Assembly (NCBI RefSeq): GCF_019933235.1
Contig: NZ_CP082945.1
Coordinates: 5,121,501 to 5,185,500, forward strand
Length of the DNA: 64,000 nt
From: Streptomyces angustmyceticus
Lineage (GTDB): Bacteria; Actinomycetota; Actinomycetes; Streptomycetales; Streptomycetaceae
Direction of reading: 5' to 3'
This document shows positions 33,226 through 42,404 of the stretch, one piece after another; position 1 is the first letter of the stretch; every line of letters starts with the position of its first letter. A program made the position numbers and the translations under genes. A model generated the notes under the pieces. That model made no database searches. It had not been told where the DNA came from and was given only the letters and a program-made list of their open reading frames with translations.

Positions 33226-34029
33226 GTGAGCGTCGTGTGGTACCTCGCGGTGGCGGCCGGCAGCTTCCGGCGGTACGCCACCTACCGCGTCGCCACCGTG
33301 GCGGGGGTGTTCACCAACACCGTCTTCGGCTTCATCGTGGCGTTCACCTACCTCGCGCTGTGGCACGAGCGGCCGCATCTGGGCGGCTACGACCAGGCGC
33401 AGGCGCTGGCCTTCGTATGGACCGGGCAGGCGCTGCTGGCCTCGACGGGGCTGATGGGCGGCGGGCTGGACGAGCTGCAGGAGCGCATCCGCAGCGGCGA
33501 CATCGCGGTGGACCTCTACCGGCCCGCGGACCTGCAGCTGTGGTGGCTCGCCGCGGATCTGGGGCGGGCCGGGCTGCAGCTGATCGGCCGCGGGGTGGCG
33601 CCGATGGTGGTGGGGGCGCTGGCCTTTCCGCTCGCGCTGCCCGGCGATCCGCTGACCTGGGGCGGGTTCCTGCTGTCGGTGCTGCTCGGGGTGGTGGTCG
33701 GGTTCGCGCTGCGCTACCTGGTCGCGCTGGCGTCGTTCTGGCTCCTCGACGGCGCGGGGCTGGCCCTGATCAGCGGCCTGGCCTGCATGTTCTTCTCGGG
33801 GATGGTGCTGCCGCTGCGGGTCTTCCCCGGTGCGCTGGGCGAGGTCGCCCAGCTGCTGCCGTGGGCGGCGGTCCTCCAGGTGCCGGCCGATGTGCTGGTG
33901 GGGGCGCGCAGCGGCGGCGCGGTGCTGCGGGGGCTGGTGTTCCAGGCCGCGTGGGGCGGGGCGCTGCTGGCGCTGGGGCGGCTGGTGCAGGCGGCGGCGA
34001 CCCGCAAGGTGGTGGTGCACGGTGGCTAG
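33226..34029 (+). CDS. ABC-2 type permease, first of pair
   Basis: The 267-residue protein has six membrane segments and the ABC-2 family layout: FRRYATYRVATVAGVFTNTVFG near TM1, the cytoplasmic ERIRSGDIAVDLYRPADLQLW loop that couples to the ATPase, and SGMVLPLRVFPGALGEVAQLLP before the last helices. It overlaps the second permease gene by 8 bases. With that permease and the ATPase at 34926 it forms a three-gene exporter. Similar sets are annotated as viologen-type exporters; the natural substrate is unknown. Start GTG 33226 or GTG 33235. Confidence 0.82.
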   Translation: MSVVWYLAVAAGSFRRYATYRVATVAGVFTNTVFGFIVAFTYLALWHERPHLGGYDQAQALAFVWTGQALLASTGLMGGGLDELQERIRSGDIAVDLYRPADLQLWWLAADLGRAGLQLIGRGVAPMVVGALAFPLALPGDPLTWGGFLLSVLLGVVVGFALRYLVALASFWLLDGAGLALISGLACMFFSGMVLPLRVFPGALGEVAQLLPWAAVLQVPADVLVGARSGGAVLRGLVFQAAWGGALLALGRLVQAAATRKVVVHGG

Positions 34030-34858
34030 GAAGGCGGGCGACGGCGGGGGACGGGTCGCGCAGGGGCTCCTGGCGTACCGGCTGATCGTGCGGATGTGGG
34101 TGCGCTCGGCCCTCGCCTACCGGGCGTCGTTCCTGATGATGGCGTTCGGCAACTTCGCGGCCAACGCCCTGGACTTCGTCGCGATCATGCTGATGTTCTC
34201 GCGGATCGACGCCCTCGGCGGCTTCTCGCTGCCCGAAGTGGCGTTCCTGTACGGGACGTCCGGGGTGTCGCTGGGCCTGACGGACCTGCTGCTGGGCAGC
34301 ATCGAGGGGCTGGGCCGGCGGGTGCGGGACGGCACCCTCGACGTCCTGCTGCTGCGGCCCGCGCCGGTCTTCGCGCAGGTCGCGGCGGACCGTTTCGCGC
34401 TGCGCAGGCTGGGCCGGCTCACCCAGGCGGTGCTGGTGCTCGGCTGGTCGCTGCCCCGTATCCCGGTGGACTGGACGGTGGGCCGGGCACTGATGGTGCC
34501 GCTGATGGCGGTGTGCGGGGCGGCCATCTTCGCGGCGGTCTTCACGGCGGGCGCCGCCTTCCAGTTCTGGGCGCAGGACGCGGCCGAGGTGCAGAACTCC
34601 TTCACCTACGGCGGCAACGCGATGCTGCAGTACCCGCCGACGGTGTTCGCCAGGGAGCTGGTGCGCGGGGTCACCTTCCTCGTCCCGCTGGCGTTCGTGA
34701 ACTGGCTGCCCGCCCTGCGGCTGCTGGGCCGCCCCGATCCGCTGGGGCTGCCGGGCTGGGTGGACTTCCTGGGGCCGGTGGTGGCGGCGCTGATGTGCGC
34801 GGGGGCGGGGCTGGCGTGGCGGCTGGGGCTGCGGTCCTACCGCAGCACCGGCAGTTGA
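34022..34858 (+). CDS. ABC-2 type permease, second of pair
   Basis: The 278-residue protein has six predicted helices with the same plan: LIVRMWVRSALAYRASFLMM, GRRVRDGTLDVLLLRPAPVF (coupling loop), and FTYGGNAMLQYPPTVFAREL before the final helices. The GTG start at 34022 lies 8 bases inside the preceding gene. The pair would form a heterodimeric membrane channel. The ATPase gene follows 67 bases downstream with its own strong ribosome-binding site. Confidence 0.82.
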   Translation: MARKAGDGGGRVAQGLLAYRLIVRMWVRSALAYRASFLMMAFGNFAANALDFVAIMLMFSRIDALGGFSLPEVAFLYGTSGVSLGLTDLLLGSIEGLGRRVRDGTLDVLLLRPAPVFAQVAADRFALRRLGRLTQAVLVLGWSLPRIPVDWTVGRALMVPLMAVCGAAIFAAVFTAGAAFQFWAQDAAEVQNSFTYGGNAMLQYPPTVFARELVRGVTFLVPLAFVNWLPALRLLGRPDPLGLPGWVDFLGPVVAALMCAGAGLAWRLGLRSYRSTGS

Positions 34859-34925
34859 CAGGGCATCGGCGGCGTCGGCGGCACGGCGCGCCGGGGCCGC
34901 GGCAGGGGACGGCGAAGGAGGACGG

Positions 34926-36026
34926 GTGACGGACGAGAGGGCCGGGGCGGAGCCGCTGATCGAGGTGGACGGCCTGGAGAAGGTGTTCTCGGTGCGGCGC
35001 AGGGCCGGCCGGCTGCGGCGGGTGCGGCAGGAGGTCCGGGCCGTGGACGGCATCTCCTTCCGGGTACCGCGCGGCGAGATGGTCGGCTACATCGGCCCGA
35101 ACGGCGCCGGGAAGTCCACCACGATCAAGATGCTGACGGGCATCCTGGTGCCCAGCGGCGGCCGGCTGCGGATCGCGGGCATCGATCCGTCCCCGGGCGC
35201 CGGGCGCCGCCCCCGCGGCCGTGCCGCCGCGGCCCCCGGGCTCCTGCGCAGGGGGTACCCCGACCGCGAGCGGACCCGGCTCGCCCGCCGGATCGGGGTG
35301 GTCTTCGGGCAGCGCACCACCCTGTGGTGGGACCTGCCGCTGAAGGACTCCTACGAGCTGGTGCGGCGGATGTACCGGGTCCCGGACGCCGTCTACCGCG
35401 CCAACCTGGAGCGCTGTGTCGAACTGCTGGACCTGGCGCCGCTGCTGGCCGTACCGGTGCGGCAGCTGTCGCTGGGGCAGCGGATGCGCGGCGACCTCGC
35501 GGCGGCGCTGCTGCACGACCCCGAGGTGCTCTACCTCGACGAGCCGACCATCGGCCTCGACGTGGTCAGCAAGGCGAAGGTGCGCGGGTTCCTGCGCGAG
35601 GTGAACGCCGAGCGGGGCACCACGGTCCTGCTGACCACGCACGACCTGACCGACATCGAGCAGCTGTGCCGCCGGGTGATGGTCATCGACCACGGCCGGC
35701 TGGTCTACGACGGGGGTCTCGACGGGCTGCGGGCGGCCGGCGGCGGCGAGCGGACGCTGGTGGTGGACCTGGAGCGGCAACTGCCCCCGATCGAGGGCGT
35801 GCCGGGCGCCCGGACGGTCCGGGTGGACGGGCCCCGGCAGTGGCTGGCGTTCCCGGCAGCGCAGAGCGCGGCGCCGCTGGTGGCCGCGGTCGCCGCGCGC
35901 TACCCGCTGGTGGATCTGTCGGTGCGGGAGCCGGACATCGAGACCCTGATCGCCGAGCTGTACGCGAGGGGCCGGAAGGGGGCGGATACCGGGCGGAGCG
36001 GGGGCAAGGAGGGCCACGCCCTCTAA
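34926..36026 (+). CDS. ABC transporter ATP-binding protein with an internal insertion
   Basis: The 366-residue ATPase of the exporter has Walker A GPNGAGKST (residues 57-65), signature LSLGQRMRGD, Walker B EVLYLDEPTIGLD and an H-loop TTHDLTD. The Q-loop FGQRTTLWWDLP is the form typical of this family. Between the Walker A domain and the Q-loop, residues about 89-112 (GAGRRPRGRAAAAPGLLRRG) look inserted: relatives run directly from GIDP to RTRLARRIGVV. The insert is encoded by an extremely GC-rich 70-base stretch. All catalytic motifs remain. GTG 34926 has GAAGGAGG. Confidence 0.85.
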   Translation: MTDERAGAEPLIEVDGLEKVFSVRRRAGRLRRVRQEVRAVDGISFRVPRGEMVGYIGPNGAGKSTTIKMLTGILVPSGGRLRIAGIDPSPGAGRRPRGRAAAAPGLLRRGYPDRERTRLARRIGVVFGQRTTLWWDLPLKDSYELVRRMYRVPDAVYRANLERCVELLDLAPLLAVPVRQLSLGQRMRGDLAAALLHDPEVLYLDEPTIGLDVVSKAKVRGFLREVNAERGTTVLLTTHDLTDIEQLCRRVMVIDHGRLVYDGGLDGLRAAGGGERTLVVDLERQLPPIEGVPGARTVRVDGPRQWLAFPAAQSAAPLVAAVAARYPLVDLSVREPDIETLIAELYARGRKGADTGRSGGKEGHAL

Positions 36027-36029
36027 TGT
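36024..36029 (+). promoter_or_regulatory. -10 element of a probable leaderless DUF1707 promoter
   Basis: TAATGT ends 6 bases before ATG 36036 and overlaps the stop of the ATPase gene. Confidence 0.5.
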
Positions 36030-36035
36030 GTCCGT

Positions 36036-36740
36036 ATGACTGAAGAACTCCCGGAACTGCGCGCCGCCGACGCCGACCGCGAGCGGGTCGCGGAGATCCT
36101 GCGGGACGCCGTCGCGGAAGGGCGGCTGGCGATGGAGGAGTTCGACGAGCGGCTCGACGCGGCCTACCGGGCGCGCACCTACCGGGAGTTGGAGCCGCTC
36201 ACCGCCGACCTGCCGGTGGCCGCCGCGGCGCCGGCCCCGCTGTCGCTGCGCAAGGAGAGCGCGGCGCCGGCGCCGTGGGCGGAGCGGATCGCCGCGGAGG
36301 GGACGCGGGGGTCCACGGCCGGCGTCGCCGTGATGGGCGGCTTCCAGCGCAAGGGCCGGTGGACGATCGGGCGCCGCTTCACCGCGTTCTGCCTGATGGG
36401 CGGCGGCGAGATCGATCTGCGCGAGGCGGACTTCGCCGGGCCCGAGATCGTCATCAGCTGCTGGGCCGTCATGGGCGGGGTGAGCATCGTGGTGCCGCCG
36501 GGCGTGGATGTCGAGGTGCGCGGCCTGGGCATCATGGGCGGCTTCGACTCGCGCGAGGACGGGGTGCCGGGCGAGCCCGGCGCGCCGCGGGTGATCGTGG
36601 GCGGGCTGGCGCTGCTGGGCGGCGTCGGCGTCGAGCGCAAGCTGCCCAGGGCGGAGAAGCGGCGGCTGAAGGACGAGCAGCGGCGCCTGAAGCAGGAGCG
36701 CCGCCGCCTCGGGGACCACCCGCGCGGGGAGTTGGACTGA
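36036..36740 (+). CDS. DUF1707 protein with LiaF-like C-terminal domain
   Basis: The 234-residue protein begins with DUF1707 (residues 7-58: RAADADRERVAEILRDAVAE, then RLAMEEFDERLDAAYRARTY, EL..LTADLP). A Pro/Ala linker follows. The rest (about 95-205) has repeated short beta strands AVMGGFQRKG, CLMGGGEIDLRE, AVMGGVSIVVPPG and IMGGFDSRED, like the LiaF/VraT domain of cell-envelope stress sensors. A charged helical tail (KRRLKDEQRRLKQERRRLG) ends it. No membrane segment is seen. Role in envelope stress is inferred from the domain. Confidence 0.78.
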   Translation: MTEELPELRAADADRERVAEILRDAVAEGRLAMEEFDERLDAAYRARTYRELEPLTADLPVAAAAPAPLSLRKESAAPAPWAERIAAEGTRGSTAGVAVMGGFQRKGRWTIGRRFTAFCLMGGGEIDLREADFAGPEIVISCWAVMGGVSIVVPPGVDVEVRGLGIMGGFDSREDGVPGEPGAPRVIVGGLALLGGVGVERKLPRAEKRRLKDEQRRLKQERRRLGDHPRGELD

Positions 36741-36764
36741 GGCGGCGGCGTCGCTCCGTTCGGG

Positions 36765-38075
36765 TCAGAGCGCGGCGGGCGCGGCCAGCTTGAGGTGGGC
36801 GAGGTTCACCGTGTTGGCCATCGCCCGGAAGCCCTCGTCGTTCGGGTGGAGATGGTCGCCGGAGTCGTAGGCGGGCCGCAGCCGCCCCGGCGCCGCCGGG
36901 TCGCGCAGCGCCTTGTCGAAGTCGACGACCTCGTCGTAGACGGTGCCGGAGCGGATGATGCGGTTGACCCGTTCGCGCGTCGAGTTCAGCACGGCGGAGT
37001 ACCCGCGGTGCCCCCCGAACGGGCTAAGGGTGCTGCCGGTGACGCGCAGGCCGCGGGCGTGCGCCTGGCGGACGATCTCCCGCATCCCCGCGACGATCTT
37101 CTCCGGGTCGAGCTGGCGCGGCGTCTTGAACAGGTCGTTCAGCCCGATCTCGACGATCACCGCCTTCACGCCGGTGCGCGAGAGCGCGTCGCGCTCCAGG
37201 CGGGACAGCACGCTGGGCCCGTTGTTCGGGGAGAAGCGTGAGCCGTTGACCAGCAGCCGGTTCCCGCTGATGCCCTGGTTGAGGACGCCGTAGCGGGGCG
37301 CGCCGGGCTCGTTGCGCAGCCGGGCCGCGAGGAAGTCCGTCCAGCGGTGGTTGGCGCCGGCGGTGGAGGTGATGCCGTCGGTGATGGAGTCGCCGATCGC
37401 CACGACCGAGCCGCGGGCCTGGGTGCTCCACACGTCCACACCGGTCAGGTAGCGCCAGTACGGGCTCTGCTCGGTGTAGGCCGCGCCGGTGGCGTCCTCC
37501 GCCCGGTCGCCGCGCGCGAGGTAGGAGGTCTGCCGGGCGTAGGGGTGGTAGGTGGCGGGCCCCGACGGGGACGGGGAGTAGGTGGTGACCAGCAGGTCGG
37601 CGTCGCCGGGCACCTTCAGCCGGGTCGGGTCGCTGGTGACCGCGCCGCCCGCCGGGATGGTCACCGCGGGCTTGCCGTTGAAGGACAGCCGCCGCATGGT
37701 GCCGCTCGCGGCGGTGGGGTTGCTGGGGGCCGCGGCCAGCGCCAGGGTGGCATGGCTGACCACCAGCGGGCGGGTGCCGTAGAGGTTGGAGAGCTGGATA
37801 CGGACGCCCGAGCCGCCGACGCTGGTGTGCACGACGTTGCGTATCGACGTTCCCGAGTAGCCGTTGAGGGTGCCGGGCTCGGCCGCCGCCGCGGCCGCCG
37901 ACCAGGTGCCGACCCACTGCCCGGAGACCGCCGGCGCGGCCGGGTCGCGGGGCTTGTGCGAGGCGTCGCCCGAGCCGCCGTTTTCGCCGCCGAAGCCGAC
38001 GAATATCGCGGTCGAGATCAGCACCACCACTGCTGCCAGACCGGCGAGCAGGGAGTAACCCACACTTTTCTTCAT
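36765..38075 (-). CDS. secreted SGNH/GDSL hydrolase
   Basis: The 436-residue protein has an N-terminal signal anchor (GLAAVVVLISTAIFVGFGG), a beta-rich N-terminal domain (WVGTWSAAAAAAEPGT, then VVHTSVGGSGVRIQLSN) and an SGNH hydrolase domain: block I AIGDSITDG (Ser nucleophile), block II NQGISGNRLL (Gly), block III VEIGLNDLF (Asn) and block V SGDHLHPND (Asp-His). All catalytic residues are present. Families with this layout deacetylate or de-esterify glycans and lipids; the substrate is unknown. The ATG at 38075 gives MKKS. Confidence 0.88.
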   Translation of the reverse strand: MKKSVGYSLLAGLAAVVVLISTAIFVGFGGENGGSGDASHKPRDPAAPAVSGQWVGTWSAAAAAAEPGTLNGYSGTSIRNVVHTSVGGSGVRIQLSNLYGTRPLVVSHATLALAAAPSNPTAASGTMRRLSFNGKPAVTIPAGGAVTSDPTRLKVPGDADLLVTTYSPSPSGPATYHPYARQTSYLARGDRAEDATGAAYTEQSPYWRYLTGVDVWSTQARGSVVAIGDSITDGITSTAGANHRWTDFLAARLRNEPGAPRYGVLNQGISGNRLLVNGSRFSPNNGPSVLSRLERDALSRTGVKAVIVEIGLNDLFKTPRQLDPEKIVAGMREIVRQAHARGLRVTGSTLSPFGGHRGYSAVLNSTRERVNRIIRSGTVYDEVVDFDKALRDPAAPGRLRPAYDSGDHLHPNDEGFRAMANTVNLAHLKLAAPAAL

Positions 38076-38358
38076 GCGGGAGGGGTCTCCTGGGTAAAGC
38101 GGAGCAGCACGCTCCGGGCGGGCAAGGGCAGCGGATGATCAGCGGCACCGTTGCGGTCCGATCGGTCCCCCATGATCCCACGGACCTCCGGCGCGCCGCC
38201 CGGCGCCCCGCTCGATGCCTCCCTGGCTTGGACGCGGGGAACTCGTGGTTCGTTCCAGGAGTAGGTCACAGTGGGGTATACGGCCGAACCGGTGGCCGGT
38301 GCGCGGAACCGGACGGTCCGGAGGGATGGCGGGGGGCACGGTGGGAACGGTGGAACGG

Positions 38359-39711
38359 ATGGAACGCACATCTGCGGACAGGACGCCGCATGCGGGACGG
38401 GCCCCGGCGCCGGGCGCGCCGCGGGGCGGCCGGTCCGCACCGGCCGGCGGCTTGGCGTACGGCGCCGCCGACGAGGAGCGGCGGCGCGCCGTACGCCGGA
38501 TGAAGGCGCTGGCCACGGGGCTGCTGCTGGCCGTCGCGCTGGTCTACGCCCTGGCGAAGTGGGCCGGGGCCGCCGGGGCGGGCGGCTGGACCGGGTTCGT
38601 CGCGGCGGCCGCGGAGGCCGGCATGGTGGGCGCGCTGGCCGACTGGTTCGCGGTCACCGCGCTGTTCAAGCGGCCGATGGGGCTGCCGATCCCGCATACC
38701 GCGATCATTCCTACCAAAAAGGACCAACTGGGGCAGAGTCTGGGTGATTTCGTCGGCGAGAACTTCCTCTCCGGCGAGGTCGTCCGCCGGCGGCTGCGCT
38801 CCGTCGGCATCGGCCGCCGGGTCGGCGGCTGGCTCGCCGAGCCCGGCAACGCCGACCGGGTCACCGCCGAGCTGTCCACGGCGCTGCGCGGCGCGCTGAC
38901 CGTGCTGCGCGACTCCGATGTGCAGGCGGTGGTCGGCGAGGCCATCACCCGCCGCGCCGACGCCCAGGAGATCGCGCCCGGGATCGGCACGATGCTGGAG
39001 AAGGTCGTCGCCGAGGGCGGCCACCGGCGGGTGGTGGACCTGCTGGTCTCCCGTGTCCACGACTGGCTGGTCGAGCACGGCGACTCCGTGATGAGCGCGG
39101 TCTCCGGCGGCGCGCCCGGATGGACCCCGCGGTTCGTCGACCGCAAGGTGGGCGACCGCGTCTACAAGGAGCTGCTGCGCTTCGTCACGGAGATGCGGGA
39201 CATGCCCGAGCACCCGGCGCGCGGGGCGATCGACCGCTTCCTGCGGGACTTCGCGGACGACCTGCAGTCCGACCCCGGGACCCGGGCCAAGGTCGAGCGG
39301 CTGAAGTCCGAGGTGCTGGGCCGCGGCGAGGTGCAGGACCTGATCGCCTCGGCGTGGGGCTCGGTGCGGGCGATGATCGTCGCCGCGGCCGAGGACGAGC
39401 GCAGCGAACTGCGGATGCGGGTGCGGGCCGCGCTGCTGTCCCTGGGCCGGCGGCTGGCCGGCGAGGAGCGGCTCCAGGGGAAGGTGGACGGCTGGCTGGA
39501 GGGCGCGGCCGTCTATGTGGTGACGCGGTATCAGAGCGAGATCACGGCGCTGATCACCGACACCGTCGCCGGCTGGGACGCCGAGCACACCTCGAAGAAG
39601 ATCGAGGCGCACATCGGCCGGGACCTGCAGTTCATCCGGATCAACGGCACCGTCGTCGGCGCCCTGGCCGGCCTCGCCATCTACGCCGTCTCGCGGGCCT
39701 TCGGCGGCTGA
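38359..39711 (+). CDS. DUF445 membrane protein
   Basis: The 450-residue product (from ATG 38359) has a disordered basic head, one membrane segment (KALATGLLLAVALVYALAKW), the DUF445 signature EAGMVGALADWFAVTALFKRP followed by LPIPHTAIIPTKKDQLG, a long helical amphipathic body and a C-terminal membrane helix (IRINGTVVGALAGLAIYAVS). The family is widespread and membrane-associated, with no firm function; coiled-coil helices suggest membrane-shaping or scaffold activity. Starts at 38326 and 38341 are possible; no ribosome-binding site decides between them. Confidence 0.75.
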   Translation: MERTSADRTPHAGRAPAPGAPRGGRSAPAGGLAYGAADEERRRAVRRMKALATGLLLAVALVYALAKWAGAAGAGGWTGFVAAAAEAGMVGALADWFAVTALFKRPMGLPIPHTAIIPTKKDQLGQSLGDFVGENFLSGEVVRRRLRSVGIGRRVGGWLAEPGNADRVTAELSTALRGALTVLRDSDVQAVVGEAITRRADAQEIAPGIGTMLEKVVAEGGHRRVVDLLVSRVHDWLVEHGDSVMSAVSGGAPGWTPRFVDRKVGDRVYKELLRFVTEMRDMPEHPARGAIDRFLRDFADDLQSDPGTRAKVERLKSEVLGRGEVQDLIASAWGSVRAMIVAAAEDERSELRMRVRAALLSLGRRLAGEERLQGKVDGWLEGAAVYVVTRYQSEITALITDTVAGWDAEHTSKKIEAHIGRDLQFIRINGTVVGALAGLAIYAVSRAFGG

Positions 39712-39766
39712 CCCCGGCCGCGGACACCGGGGCGCGCCGCCTCTGGTGGCTTCGGCCCGCAGGGCT

Positions 39767-39772
39767 TACGGT
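39767..39772 (+). promoter_or_regulatory. -10 element of a probable leaderless sortase promoter
   Basis: TACGGT ends 6 bases before GTG 39779 with no Shine-Dalgarno. Confidence 0.5.
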
Positions 39773-39778
39773 GCCCGC

Positions 39779-40564
39779 GTGCGGGAGCGGATACCGGTAG
39801 TCGTACAGGGGCGGCGCACCCGTCGCTCCCGTGCCGCGCGGGCGCTGTGGACGGGTGCGGAGCTGGCCGTGACGCTCGGCGCGGTGCTCCTGCTGCTCGT
39901 CGTCCACCAGCTGTGGTGGACCAACCGTCAGGCGCAGCGCGCGGCGCACGACCAGGTGGACCGGCTGGAGCGGCAGTGGGAGGCCAGGACCGCCGCACCG
40001 GCCGCGCCCCCGCGGCCCGGTGACGACGGCTCGGCCGAACAGGCCGCGCGCGGCGGCCCGCCGTCCGGCGCGTCCGGCCGCCGGGCCGCGGGCCGGCCCC
40101 CGGCGCCGCCGCGGAACCCGGCGTACGCCGTCCTGCGCATCCCCCGGATCGGCCTGACCGCCCCCGTCGCCGAGGGCGTCGGCAAGGCCGCGGTCCTCAA
40201 CAAGGGCTACGTCGGCCACTATCCGCACAGCGCCCGGCCCGGCGAGCGGGGCAACGTCGCGCTGGCCGGGCACCGCAACACCCACGGCGAGCCGTTCCGC
40301 CGCCTGGACCTGCTGCGCACCGGCGACACGGTCCTGATCGACACCGCGGCGGCCCGCTACACCTACGTCGTGCGGCGCACCCTGGCGCGCACCACCCCCG
40401 CCGACGGCACGGTCCTCGCCGCCGTCCCGTACAGCGGCGTGCACCCCGCCGCCCGCTTCACGGCGCCCGGCGCCTATCTGACCCTGACGACCTGTACGCC
40501 CGAGTACACCTCCACCTACCGGCTGGTGGTCTGGGGCGTGTTGCGGTCGACACAGTCCCGGTGA
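39779..40564 (+). CDS. class E sortase
   Basis: The 261-residue transpeptidase anchors secreted proteins to peptidoglycan; class E enzymes of Streptomyces recognise LAXTG and anchor chaplins. It has one membrane helix (LAVTLGAVLLLLVVHQLWW), a Pro/Ala-rich linker and a C60 domain with His165 (LAGHRNTHG), Cys239 (LTTCTPEYTSTYR) and Arg248, a complete triad. The start is GTG 39779, apparently leaderless. No LAXTG substrate gene is in the window. Confidence 0.9.
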   Translation: MRERIPVVVQGRRTRRSRAARALWTGAELAVTLGAVLLLLVVHQLWWTNRQAQRAAHDQVDRLERQWEARTAAPAAPPRPGDDGSAEQAARGGPPSGASGRRAAGRPPAPPRNPAYAVLRIPRIGLTAPVAEGVGKAAVLNKGYVGHYPHSARPGERGNVALAGHRNTHGEPFRRLDLLRTGDTVLIDTAAARYTYVVRRTLARTTPADGTVLAAVPYSGVHPAARFTAPGAYLTLTTCTPEYTSTYRLVVWGVLRSTQSR

Positions 40565-40582
40565 GGGCGGGCGCGGGTCGCC

Positions 40583-40588
40583 TAGGCT
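40583..40588 (+). promoter_or_regulatory. -10 element of a probable leaderless DUF3311-SSS promoter
   Basis: TAGGCT ends 8 bases before GTG 40597, with a pyrimidine run and no Shine-Dalgarno between them. Confidence 0.5.
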
Positions 40589-40596
40589 CTTCCCCC

Positions 40597-40830
40597 GTGC
40601 GAAACGAGACCACCGGCGGGCGATCCCCGGGTTCGAGAAGGCGCCCCGCGCTGCTGTGGCTGCTGCTGCCGTACGTGCTGTTCCTGGCGGTGCTGCCGCT
40701 GGTGAACCGGGCGACGCCGACGGTGCTCGGCCTGCCGTTCCTGTTCTTCTGGATGCTGGTGGCGACGCTGGCGACCCCGCTGTCGGTGGGGCTGGCGCGG
40801 CGCGCCGACCGCAAGCGGGGCCGGGTATGA
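40597..40830 (+). CDS. DUF3311 small membrane protein, symporter partner
   Basis: The 77-residue protein has two helices (LLWLLLPYVLFLAVLPLV and GLPFLFFWMLVATLATPLSV) joined by VNRATPTVLG and ends with a basic RRADRKRGRV. DUF3311 proteins almost always pair with a sodium:solute symporter, as here; the overlap is ATGA, so synthesis is coupled. It likely stabilises or completes the transporter, comparable in role to the small YjcH partner of ActP. GTG 40597 appears leaderless. Confidence 0.85.
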   Translation: MRNETTGGRSPGSRRRPALLWLLLPYVLFLAVLPLVNRATPTVLGLPFLFFWMLVATLATPLSVGLARRADRKRGRV

Positions 40831-42404
40831 ACGCCGCGGTCGCCACCGCCGTCTTCGGCGCCTTCATGGTCCTCACCGTCGTCCTCGGCCTGCTCGCGGT
40901 GCGCGGCCGCGGCTCCGGCGGGGGGCTCGCCGAGTGGTCGGTGGGCGGCCGGAGCCTGGGGACGGTCTTCATCTGGGTGCTGATGGCCGGCGAGAGCTAC
41001 ACGAGCTTCAGCTACCTCGGCGCGGCCGGCTGGGGCTACCGGTTCGGCGCCCCGGTGCTCTACGTCCTGGCCTACATGTCCTGCGGCTATGCGCTCGGCT
41101 ACGTCGTCGGGCCGATGCTGTGGTCCTACGCCCGCCGGCACCAGCTGGTCGGCATCACCGACATGGTCGCGCACCGCTACCGGGCGCCCTGGCTCGGCGC
41201 CGTCGTCGCCCTGCTGGCCACCGTCTGCCTGCTGCCGTACATCCAGCTGCAGATCACCGGCATGGGCGTGGTCGTCTCGACCATCTCCTACGGTGCCATC
41301 AGCCTCAACTGGGCCTGTTTCATAGCCTTCGCCGTCACCACCGGCTTCGTCGTGATCAGCGGGCTGCGCGGCAGTGCCTGGGTGTCGGTGCTCAAGGACG
41401 TCCTGGTCATCGCGACCCTCGGCTTCCTCGCGGTCTATGTGCCGCTGCACTACTTCGACGGCTACGGGCCCTTCCTGCACCGGATCGTCGCCGAGCGCCC
41501 GCAGTGGCTGACCTTCCCGGGCCACGCGTCGGGCGGACTGGGCCCGGTCTGGTTCGTCACCACCACGGTCGTCAACTCCCTGACGGTGGTCGTCTTCCCG
41601 ACGACCGTGGCGGGCTATCTGGGGGCCCGCAACGCCGAGGTGCTGCGCCGCAACGCCCTCTACCTCCCGTTCTACAACGTGCTGTTGTTCGTGCCGATGC
41701 TGCTGGGAATGGCCGCGCTGTTCGTGGTGCCCGGCCTGGTGGGCGCGGGCTCCGATCTCGCGCTCTTCAAGATGGTGGTGGACTCCCTTCCGGCCTGGGC
41801 CGTGGGGCTGATCGGGGTGGCCGCCGCCCTCTCCTCCATCGTGCCGATGGCCGTCTTCATGCTGGTCATCGGCACGATGTGGGGGAGGAGCGTGCTGGGG
41901 GCGCGCTCGGGGGCCGGCGGCGGGGCGGCCGGGGAGGCTTCCGGGGACGGTGGTCGGCGGACGGTCGGCGGACGGCAGAAGCTGTGGTCGCAGCTGGTCG
42001 TGGTGGGGGCCGGGGCGCTGGCGCTGGCGCTGACCTACACCGCCCCCGACACCCTCGTCCGGCTGTCCTTGATCTCGTACGAGGGCATGGCGCAGCTCGT
42101 GCCGATGCTGCTGCTGGGGCTGGTGTGGCGGCGGTTGACGCTTCGCGCCGCGGTGAGCGGCCTGATGGCGGGCTTCGCGCTCGTCTGTGTCCTGGTCTTC
42201 GGGGGACACGACCCGGTGTGGGGGATGAACGCGGGACTCGTCGGGCTCGCCGTGAACGTGGCGGTGGCGCTCGGGGTCACCTGGCTGGGGCCGCGCGACA
42301 CGGACGACAGGCCGGACGCCGAGGTGCTGGCGCTGGACGACGAGTTCCCCCGGGACGGCGCGGTGGCGCCGGGCGGGGCGGTCGGCCCTACGGCGTCGTC
42401 GTGA
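40827..42404 (+). CDS. sodium:solute symporter (SSS family, monocarboxylate type)
   Basis: The 525-residue protein has about 13 membrane segments and SSS motifs: GGRSLGTVFIWVLMAGESYT, SCGYALGYVVGPMLW, RRHQLVGITDMVAHRY, GLRGSAWVSVLKD and IGVAAALSSIVPMAVF. This matches the branch of monocarboxylate/pyruvate-type permeases. A Gly-rich cytoplasmic loop near residue 360 is variable. It is coupled to the DUF3311 gene. Its last 17 bases overlap the convergent lipoprotein gene. The substrate is not certain. Confidence 0.87.
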   Translation: MNAAVATAVFGAFMVLTVVLGLLAVRGRGSGGGLAEWSVGGRSLGTVFIWVLMAGESYTSFSYLGAAGWGYRFGAPVLYVLAYMSCGYALGYVVGPMLWSYARRHQLVGITDMVAHRYRAPWLGAVVALLATVCLLPYIQLQITGMGVVVSTISYGAISLNWACFIAFAVTTGFVVISGLRGSAWVSVLKDVLVIATLGFLAVYVPLHYFDGYGPFLHRIVAERPQWLTFPGHASGGLGPVWFVTTTVVNSLTVVVFPTTVAGYLGARNAEVLRRNALYLPFYNVLLFVPMLLGMAALFVVPGLVGAGSDLALFKMVVDSLPAWAVGLIGVAAALSSIVPMAVFMLVIGTMWGRSVLGARSGAGGGAAGEASGDGGRRTVGGRQKLWSQLVVVGAGALALALTYTAPDTLVRLSLISYEGMAQLVPMLLLGLVWRRLTLRAAVSGLMAGFALVCVLVFGGHDPVWGMNAGLVGLAVNVAVALGVTWLGPRDTDDRPDAEVLALDDEFPRDGAVAPGGAVGPTASS

